Below are positions 1-6,275 of a stretch of DNA of 11,638 nt, piece by piece. The position numbers were made by a program, and so were the translations under genes. This stretch comes from Blastocatellia bacterium (GTDB lineage: Bacteria > Acidobacteriota > Blastocatellia > Pyrinomonadales > Pyrinomonadaceae). Position 1 is the stretch's first letter, and the number at the start of each line of letters is the position of its first letter. A model generated the notes under the pieces. It was given only the letters and a program-made list of their open reading frames with translations, was not told where the DNA came from and ran no database searches. The stretch spans positions 1 through 11,638 of the forward strand of contig PSRF01000425.1 of NCBI GenBank assembly GCA_003175865.1, given 5' to 3'.

Positions 1-632
1 CGTGTGCAGAGTTCGGGAAGATGAATAGGTAAGACTCGGAGACGGTAGTACAGATCTGGTCGAAATCGCCCAGCAGCAACTGCTTGCGCGAGATCGCAAT
101 TCGTCGCCGAGATAATGCGGACATCAATTGCTATGTTTGCGCGCGCACCGATTCGCCTCACGGTGCGTTCCTGAAGGACGCGAAGTAATTTCGCCTGCGC
201 AGACAGGTTAAGAGCGTCTACTTCGTCCAGGAAAAGCGTTCCACCGGAAGCTTTTTCAAAGAGGCCGCTGCGGTTTTCATGAGCACCAGTAAATGTGCCT
301 CTTTGATGGCCGAACAACTCTGCTTCGATGAGGGTCTCTGGAATTGCTGAACAATTGATGTCGACGAAAGCCCCTTCACGCCGAGCGCTCATATCGTGGA
401 TCGCTCGCGCGGCTAATTCTTTGCCGGTGCCCGTTGCTCCCGTAAGTAGAACGGATGCATCGGTCGGGGCCACACGTTGAATGACTGCGAAAAGCTTTCG
501 CATGACGGGCGATTGCCCGATCAGAGTAGGTTTGGTTTCAGTGGATAAAGTTTCTCGGTCTTGCCGCTTTCCAGTTGTGAGCGAATCCTTATTTGGCCAA
601 CCATGTTCAGCAGTGGGAGATGCTAGGGGCAT
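1..632 (-). CDS. sigma-54-dependent AAA+ transcriptional activator, C-terminus cut by window edge
   Basis: The reading frame is open from ATG at 632 to the window edge and gives 210 residues of an NtrC/PspF-type AAA+ domain. Visible motifs are Walker A GATGTGKE (residues 65-72), the sigma-54 contact loop as GTFTGA (112-117; the usual form is GAFTGA), Walker B GGTLFLDE (130-137) and the sensor-side block GRFRPDLYYRLRV (188-200). Such proteins hydrolyse ATP to remodel the sigma-54 RNA polymerase closed complex. The start is supported by AGGAG at 641-645 (minus strand), 8 nt upstream. Only about 36 linker residues precede the AAA+ domain, so no receiver, GAF, PAS or FHA domain is present in this frame. 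The C-terminal Fis-type HTH, if there is one, lies outside the window. Family assignment is secure; the target regulon is unknown. Confidence 0.93.
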   Translation of the reverse strand, partial: MPLASPTAEHGWPNKDSLTTGKRQDRETLSTETKPTLIGQSPVMRKLFAVIQRVAPTDASVLLTGATGTGKELAARAIHDMSARREGAFVDINCSAIPETLIEAELFGHQRGTFTGAHENRSGLFEKASGGTLFLDEVDALNLSAQAKLLRVLQERTVRRIGARANIAIDVRIISATNCDLAQAVAAGRFRPDLYYRLRVLPIHLPELCT

Positions 633-1104
633 ACCTTGTTCTCCTAATTCATAAAGCGAGCTATTGGACCAGACAGAACAAACTACGATAATTGCGAATT
701 AACTAAACGTTCTGAAGAGTCGTAATAGCCGTCAGAGAAATGTCAGTAGTCTCAAAGAACGATACTTCCCCGTACGTAACAGTGGGCCGGGTTACGCGAG
801 GACACTATCCCGATCCAAAAATTTCTTTTTGAACGACGATATCTAAACCGTTATTGCTGATCTGCGAGTCGTGCGTTCGTGTACCGTAAGAGCCAAGTCT
901 GGGCGGACTCGTCGGGCATCTCTTACTTATCAAGCAAACAGACGTGACAATTGAAATGTGTTGCCTTCGTGATCGCAGCCCTATTGCAAAGTTGGGGCCG
1001 AAGACTTTCGCGGCGCAACCTGTTAACAATCTCGCAGATCTCAAATCGCAACATTTATTGGTTGTCCCGTATCTGGACAAGAATTCCAGAACCTAGACTA
1101 AAAG
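633..1104. other. intergenic stretch without a convincing gene
   Basis: About 470 bp separate the 79-aa gene from the activator. All minus-strand frames contain stops. The longest open stretch (1080-805, 91 codons) has no ribosome binding site and a Cys/Arg-rich composition unlike its neighbours. Part of its translation faintly resembles an FHA domain (see findings). Short inverted repeats occur at 775-796 (CGTAAC, 10-nt loop, GTTACG) and at 1062-1090. I saw no confident sigma-70 or -24/-12 promoter for the activator gene. Confidence 0.5.
1062..1090 (-). other. overlapping short hairpins after the 79-aa gene
   Basis: Two perfect 6-bp stems share bases: TTGTCC (1062-1067) with GGACAA (1075-1080), and TCTGGA (1072-1077) with TCCAGA (1085-1090). 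Each has a 7-nt loop. They lie 15 nt or more beyond the stop of the 79-aa gene. No T-run follows on the minus strand, so this is not a classical intrinsic terminator. It may be a 3'-end structure of the cassette transcript or chance. Confidence 0.3.
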
Positions 1105-1344
1105 CTACATGATTAGTTCAAAATCTGGAGACGTCGAACCCGAGCGATTCTCCACTCCGTCGAATAGCTCGCGAAGTAGTTCGTCCATCAGTTCCCAGGT
1201 CACGTCCAGGACTTTGACGAGCGAGTTGAGATCGGGCTTAGATCCATCTGCGACGTATTTCTCTGTCAGTCTTCGGGCGACCGCTACCGCTACGTAAGCT
1301 TGCGTCAACTTTCGGCAATTTGCGGTTTGCGACGTGGTTATCAT
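1105..1344 (-). CDS. hypothetical 79-aa protein, third gene of the mini-M50 cassette
   Basis: I do not recognise the family. The predicted product is mostly helical and soluble. A first amphipathic stretch (about residues 10-33) ends in LTEKYVADG, and a second, acidic one (about 38-64) includes WELMDELLRELFDGV. A polar Ser/Gly tail ends in the hydrophobic residues FELIM. There is no signal peptide or membrane segment. The start is supported by AGGA about 6 nt upstream. The gene begins 9 nt after the stop of the M50 protease gene, so co-transcription and a functional link to the protease are likely but inferred. It could be an adaptor, a regulator or a substrate of the protease. Coding status is supported by the tight spacing, the ribosome binding site and protein-like composition, not by homology. 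Confidence 0.65.
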   Translation of the reverse strand: MITTSQTANCRKLTQAYVAVAVARRLTEKYVADGSKPDLNSLVKVLDVTWELMDELLRELFDGVENRSGSTSPDFELIM

Positions 1345-1353
1345 GCTAGTCCT

Positions 1354-1854
1354 TCAGAATACAGAAATCGCTCGCAGCAGAACGCCCAACCCCAAGATTC
1401 CACCCACGATTGTCAATGACCATTCAATTACCGGATTGGCTCGACCGCAGATCCAACGCGAGAGAACCATGCAACTTTTCCAGCCGTCCTGCTGGTAAAG
1501 AGGCAAGAGATTACCGAGCGCGAGTCCTAGATTTAGTGCGCTGAAAGTTGTTCTCCAAGTAATGGCAGCCAGTAACAGATTCGCAAAAATCCCTGCTGAG
1601 AACACTATCAGTTGCAGAACCACTGGGCGTCTTAGTAATTGATTCATGTCCAACCGAACGTAAGCACCTAGCGGGAGTAACCGTACTGTGAAATCAAAAT
1701 TACTCAGACGACTGCGGAAAAGCGTAGGTCCCCACCCCAGACCCAATTGAGTCACCGGAACACCACAGGCTCGTGCCGCTACATAATGGCCAAGTTCATG
1801 GAGTATGAGCGCAGCAATGAAGCTCGAGATGATATTGATAGTTTGAACGATCAT
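1354..1854 (-). CDS. minimal M50 (site-2 protease-like) membrane metallopeptidase
   Basis: A 166-aa polytopic membrane protein carrying the M50 zinc motif HELGH at residues 19-23, inside the first hydrophobic segment. Other family landmarks are PLGAYVRL (61-68), an SAGIFANLLLA segment (86-96, matching the conserved small-residue/Asn motif), and NLLPLYQQDGW (115-125), where D123 would be the third zinc ligand. The usual NxxPxxxLDG is recognisable, although the Leu before Asp is Gln here. Hydrophobic stretches lie at about 4-18, 78-99, 105-120 and 143-162. No PDZ domain is present, and the protein is much shorter than RseP (about 450 aa). Family members cleave transmembrane or membrane-proximal substrates such as anti-sigma factors. 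The ATG overlaps the upstream stop as ATGA, indicating translational coupling. The substrate cannot be deduced. Confidence 0.88.
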   Translation of the reverse strand: MIVQTINIISSFIAALILHELGHYVAARACGVPVTQLGLGWGPTLFRSRLSNFDFTVRLLPLGAYVRLDMNQLLRRPVVLQLIVFSAGIFANLLLAAITWRTTFSALNLGLALGNLLPLYQQDGWKSCMVLSRWICGRANPVIEWSLTIVGGILGLGVLLRAISVF

Positions 1855-2048
1855 TCTGAGCTCACAACTCTCTCGAGTGCTTTGGATAAGAATTTCAGCT
1901 CGTGCAACTCTGCTTTAATATCAAAGATCAGGAAAAGGATGGGGCAAGTTAAGACCGTTGCCTCTAAAAGCCCGATATCTCTCGTTGATATCAACAGCAC
2001 GCAAACGATGATCGTAAGCGCCGCGATGTAAAGTCGAATGACCAACAT
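1851..2048 (-). CDS. small two-helix membrane protein, first gene of the mini-M50 cassette
   Basis: A 65-aa product with two hydrophobic segments (about residues 3-20 and 27-44) separated by a short STRDIG turn, then a charged helical tail (about 45-65, DIKAELHELKFLSKALERVV) with coiled-coil-like heptad spacing. I recognise no family. Its last 4 nt overlap the start of the M50 gene (ATGA), so the two are almost certainly translated in a coupled way. This suggests a membrane partner, regulator or substrate of the protease. Only a weak AAGA lies before the ATG, and an alternative start is possible. No clear promoter was found in the short gap between the groEL terminator and this gene. Confidence 0.65.
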   Translation of the reverse strand: MLVIRLYIAALTIIVCVLLISTRDIGLLEATVLTCPILFLIFDIKAELHELKFLSKALERVVSSE

Positions 2049-2113
2049 AAGTTCTTAACACCAAGAGAAAAGGACCAATTTGCGCTAAATTCCACTGCTG
2101 GCTTGAACTCCGG

Positions 2114-2152
2114 AAACAAAACGGCCTCGCCCTTTGAAAAGGACGAGGCCGT
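2114..2152 (-). terminator. intrinsic terminator of groEL
   Basis: On the minus strand a 12-bp stem (ACGGCCTCGTCC with GGGCGAGGCCGT, one G-U pair) encloses an 8-nt loop. It is followed by TTTGTTT and starts 23 nt past the groEL stop. The other strand has TTTTT shortly after the stem (2154-2159), so the structure may work in both directions. It separates groESL from the M50 cassette. Confidence 0.92.
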
Positions 2153-2175
2153 CGTTTTTAAAGATCTTTCGGATC

Positions 2176-3846
<1,671 letters not shown>

Positions 3847-3901
3847 TTAAAAGTGGATTTCACTAGGAAAGCTATTAAAAAAGGCACGCAGTCGGTGTTG
3901 A

Positions 3902-4231
3902 CTACTTGCCTTTCTTGCTTCCGCTGGCTGCGCCCGCACGCTCGAGAACACCAAGAATTTCATCCTCTCGCATGATGAGCAACTCTTCACCGTCGATCTT
4001 GATCTCTGAGCCGCTGTATTTTCCAAATAGAACGCGGTCGCCAACTTTCACGTCCAGAGTCTGGCGTGTACCGTCTTCTTTGTACTTGCCTTCGCCCACT
4101 GCAACCACTTCACCCTCTTGGGGTTTTTCTTTGGCGGTGTCGGGAATAATGATTCCTCCCCGAACCTGCTCGCCCTCTTCAACCCGACGAACGATTACAC
4201 GATCGTGAAGGGGCCTAATGTTCGTAGCCAT
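3902..4231 (-). CDS. groES: co-chaperonin GroES (10 kDa, Hsp10)
   Basis: A 109-aa co-chaperonin that caps the GroEL ring as a heptamer. The N-terminal [12 protein letters not shown], the mobile loop ([20 protein letters not shown]), [10 protein letters not shown] and [19 protein letters not shown] are typical. I chose the ATG at 4231, giving [10 protein letters not shown], because AGGAGA lies 9 nt upstream of it. The in-frame ATG at 4240 sits directly against that ribosome binding site and cannot use it. The C-terminus carries an extra tail of about 12 residues ([13 protein letters not shown]) compared with the 97-aa E. coli protein; it is Ser/Gly/Lys-rich and probably flexible. It is the first gene of the groESL transcript. 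Confidence 0.98.
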   Translation of the reverse strand: MATNIRPLHDRVIVRRVEEGEQVRGGIIIPDTAKEKPQEGEVVAVGEGKYKEDGTRQTLDVKVGDRVLFGKYSGSEIKIDGEELLIMREDEILGVLERAGAASGSKKGK

Positions 4232-4240
4232 GCTCTTCAT

Positions 4241-4246
4241 TCTCCT
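4241..4246 (-). promoter_or_regulatory. groES ribosome binding site, decides the start
   Basis: AGGAGA on the minus strand with 9 nt to the ATG at 4231 and none to the ATG at 4240. It therefore favours the shorter 109-aa product. Confidence 0.85.
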
Positions 4247-4301
4247 TTCGATTTCCCGAAAACTACTTTGATTATTTAAGAATTACTGCTCACTAGATAA
4301 A

Positions 4302-4336
4302 ATTCTTAGCACTCTTTGTAGCGGAGTGCTAAGAAT
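4302..4336. promoter_or_regulatory. CIRCE operator (HrcA binding site)
   Basis: A perfect match to the CIRCE consensus TTAGCACTC-N9-GAGTGCTAA (4306-4314 and 4324-4332, 9-nt spacer). The palindrome extends without mismatch to 13-bp arms (ATTCTTAGCACTC / GAGTGCTAAGAAT). It overlaps the -10 element of the groES promoter and the expected transcription start, so HrcA binding should block initiation. It would also fold as a hairpin in the 5' end of the mRNA. hrcA itself is not in the window. Confidence 0.98.
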
Positions 4337-4360
4337 AAATCCTCACATAGACAGTGTCAA
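4332..4360 (-). promoter_or_regulatory. sigma-70-type promoter of groESL
   Basis: On the minus strand TTGACA (4360-4355) is a perfect -35, followed by a 17-nt spacer and TATTCT (4337-4332; 4 of 6 matches to the -10 consensus). The -10 lies inside the CIRCE palindrome. The expected start is near 4325, giving a leader of about 95 nt before groES. Confidence 0.85.
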
Positions 4361-4401
4361 CTGGTGATGTGGTTTGTTGAAGAAGGTTGGGTTAGTCAGA
4401 C

Positions 4402-4644
4402 CTAACGCGCTGCGCGTTTAAGTACTTTTGAGGGTTTTCGGTCTTGTTTTTCGTAAGCGGCGACCCGTTTTGAGAGTGTGTTTCGGTGAATACCTAGAAC
4501 TGCTGCCGTCTTGGACAGATGTTGTTTGTGCCGAGCCAACGCCTTCTTTATATACAGCTTCTCAAATTCGCAAAGAGCTTCATCCAGAAGGATCTGTCCT
4601 TCAAGCATTTCGTCTATTAGATTCTCAAGTCGGTTATGAATCAT
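4402..4644 (-). CDS. small stand-alone Fis-type helix-turn-helix protein
   Basis: An 80-aa protein consisting of little more than a Fis/HTH_8 DNA-binding module. A helical N-terminal half (DEMLEGQILLDEALCEFEKLYIKKAL, about residues 11-36) precedes the helix-turn-helix LSKTAAVLGIHRNTLSKRV (43-61) and a basic tail (66-80). The same module ends NtrC-type activators, usually as the KTKAAELLGISRNTLYRKL pattern; here it stands alone. GGAG about 6 nt upstream supports the ATG at 4644. The gene lies 51 nt after purC and upstream of the groES promoter, so it is probably transcribed with purC. A nucleoid-type or local regulatory role is likely; the target is unknown. Confidence 0.87.
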   Translation of the reverse strand: MIHNRLENLIDEMLEGQILLDEALCEFEKLYIKKALARHKQHLSKTAAVLGIHRNTLSKRVAAYEKQDRKPSKVLKRAAR

Positions 4645-4695
4645 GCACTCTCCGAAGAGAACACGCAGCAGAATCGTCGGGCGTGAAGACGTAGT

Positions 4696-5592
4696 CTAGA
4701 GCTCTTTACCTGTTAACAACCTGTATGCTTCGAGATAACGGGCAGTGGTTGCTTTTGCTACTTCGGGTGGAATCGCCGGCGCTGGCGGTTTTTTGTCCCA
4801 ATCAAGTGTTTCGAGGTAATCCCTGACGAACTGCTTATCGAATGATGGCTGCGAACGACCTGGTTCATACGCATCAGCGGGCCAGAAACGCGATGAGTCG
4901 GGAGTCAGTACCTCATCGATCAGAGTCAGCGTTCCATTCTTGTCGCGTCCGAATTCAAACTTCGTATCCGCGATGATGATGCCTCGCTGACGAGCGTAAT
5001 CGCGGGCCTCGGAGTACAACCGCAAAGACGCGTCACGCAGGAGTTTTGTATTCTCTTCACCGATCAAGGCTTTGACTTGATCTTCCGTGATGTTTTCGTC
5101 GTGGCCTTCTTCTGCCTTTGTCGATGGTGTAAAAAGAGGTTGAGGTAATTGGTCTGATTCTCTGAGTCCTTCCGGCAACTTGTGACCACAAACGTCTCCG
5201 GTTCGCTTGTAATCTTTCCACCCGGAACCAACTAAGTAGCCTCGGACTACACACTCGACAGGAAAAACTTCGGATCGCTTCACGAGCATTGCGCGATGGG
5301 CCAACGTTTCTGAATGACTCCGAATAGATTCCGGCATGTCTTCAATATTCGTTGAGATTAGATGGTTGGCTACAACGTGACCTAACTTTCCGAACCAGAA
5401 CTCGGATAACGCTGTAAGTACCTCACCCTTTCGTTCGATTGGGGTTGGCAAAACGCAATCGAATGCAGAAATGCGATCAGTTGCAACGATCAAAAGACGG
5501 TCATCATCGACGCTGTAGACATCACGGACTTTTCCCCGTCGTAGCAGCGGCAATTCATCTAAGGAAGTTTGCAAAAGAGTGGCAGCACTCAT
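4696..5592 (-). CDS. purC: phosphoribosylaminoimidazole-succinocarboxamide (SAICAR) synthase
   Basis: A complete 298-aa SAICAR synthase. It joins CAIR and aspartate with ATP in de novo purine synthesis, in the cytosol. Conserved blocks are GKVRDVYSVDDDRLLIVATD with ISAFD (about residues 20-45), VECVVRGYLVGSGWKDY (about 113-129), EEGHDENI, IIADTKFEFG, LIDEVLTPDSSRFWPAD and the C-terminal SFDKQFVRDYLE. Its length fits the longer form of the family (yeast Ade1-like, about 300 aa) rather than the 237-aa E. coli enzyme. No other pur gene is nearby. No clear Shine-Dalgarno precedes the ATG; instead a small hairpin (GCTGC-CGTAA-GCAGC, 5601-5615) sits 8 nt upstream. Confidence 0.97.
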   Translation of the reverse strand: MSAATLLQTSLDELPLLRRGKVRDVYSVDDDRLLIVATDRISAFDCVLPTPIERKGEVLTALSEFWFGKLGHVVANHLISTNIEDMPESIRSHSETLAHRAMLVKRSEVFPVECVVRGYLVGSGWKDYKRTGDVCGHKLPEGLRESDQLPQPLFTPSTKAEEGHDENITEDQVKALIGEENTKLLRDASLRLYSEARDYARQRGIIIADTKFEFGRDKNGTLTLIDEVLTPDSSRFWPADAYEPGRSQPSFDKQFVRDYLETLDWDKKPPAPAIPPEVAKATTARYLEAYRLLTGKEL

Positions 5593-5645
5593 CGTTGAAA
5601 GCTGCCGTAAGCAGCGAAGAGTTTCAAAATTTTGTTTGAGGCCGG

Positions 5646-5674
5646 ATTTTGCTCGTGTGATAAAACTTTGTCAA
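5646..5674 (-). promoter_or_regulatory. putative sigma-70-type promoter of purC
   Basis: On the minus strand a perfect TTGACA (5674-5669), a 17-nt spacer and CAAAAT (5651-5646; 4 of 6 matches) lie in the gap between the YfiT-like gene and purC. The leader would be about 45-50 nt long and contains the 5601-5615 hairpin. No terminator was seen between the two genes. Confidence 0.6.
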
Positions 5675-5687
5675 GACACACTCTGAT

Positions 5688-6164
5688 TTAACTATTGATC
5701 GTGTCACGCAGTCTTCGAATTTGTGCTGCATGATTGTGCGCGTGTGCAGCATAGATCGCGAGCCATTGCTCTGGAGTGTAGCGTCCACTTTCTGAATGAG
5801 TGCCTTCGCGCGCCCAATCTTCGTCCGACATGAGTTCCAACAACTGAACTGTGGTTGCTCTCGCGGAACGAAATGCCTCAAGCGATGGATCCATATCCCG
5901 TTCGTTGTATTTCAACCGAACTGCGTAAGCGTCCTGGTCATAGCCCTGGATTACTGGATTATCCTCAACGAGGAGTCGACGCAGTCTGATTGCCGAAGTA
6001 GTTTCGCTATCAGCCAGGTGATGTACGATTTCTTTAGCGCTCCATTTTCCTGGAATTAGATTGGCATCCAATTTCTCACCAGGAAAACCATCCAGTGCGG
6101 CGGTCACTTCGTCGTAGCCTGCTGCATATTTTGCGATTAGACCTTTGCGCTCTTCGTTAGTCAT
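5688..6164 (-). CDS. DinB/YfiT-family putative metal-dependent protein
   Basis: A 158-aa DinB-like four-helix-bundle protein, most like the YfiT (bacillithiol S-transferase-like) branch. The first block is IPGKWSAKEIVHHLADSE (about residues 37-54), which supplies one metal-binding His (48 or 49). It is followed by EDNPVIQGYDQDAYAV (67-82), then GRYTPEQWLAIYAAH and HNHAAQI, where H141 and H145 complete the His triad. AAAGGA 8 nt before the ATG supports the start. Family members bind Zn or Ni and act as thiol transferases or are uncharacterised; the thiol substrate here is unknown. It is transcribed divergently from the M1 aminopeptidase gene across a gap of about 110 bp that contains a short inverted repeat (ACGAC-N8-GTCGT, 6220-6237). 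Confidence 0.88.
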   Translation of the reverse strand: MTNEERKGLIAKYAAGYDEVTAALDGFPGEKLDANLIPGKWSAKEIVHHLADSETTSAIRLRRLLVEDNPVIQGYDQDAYAVRLKYNERDMDPSLEAFRSARATTVQLLELMSDEDWAREGTHSESGRYTPEQWLAIYAAHAHNHAAQIRRLRDTINS

Positions 6165-6263
6165 TGGCTCTGTCCTTTCTTGTTGACCTGCATGTGTGTA
6201 ACATCAGCAGCATATCAAAACGACGATTTCCAGTCGTGAGTTCTAATGTTTTTCGTCATATTC

Positions 6264-6268
6264 AGGAG
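6264..6268 (+). promoter_or_regulatory. ribosome binding site of the M1 peptidase gene, decides the start
   Basis: AGGAG 7 nt before the ATG at 6276. The in-frame ATG at 6246 has no such site and would put ten extra residues in front of a good signal peptide. Confidence 0.85.
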
Positions 6269-6275
6269 AGTCTTA

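Noticed and set aside
830..920. Phrase SYGTRTHDSQIS in the translation, which recalls frames over tRNA genes
   Set aside because: No T-loop GGTTCGAATCC-type block, no acceptor stem pairing and no cloverleaf could be drawn on either strand.
805..1080. 91-codon minus-strand frame as a real gene
   Set aside because: No ribosome binding site, Cys/Arg-rich composition and no consistent domain. It is kept only as a possible pseudo-domain finding, not as a CDS.
4232..4240. Upstream in-frame ATG of groES (adds MKS)
   Set aside because: It abuts the ribosome binding site with no spacing, while the ATG at 4231 has proper spacing and gives the standard GroES N-terminus.
6246..6275. Upstream in-frame ATG of the M1 peptidase
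   Set aside because: No ribosome binding site, and it would disturb the signal peptide; the ATG at 6276 has AGGAG 7 nt upstream.
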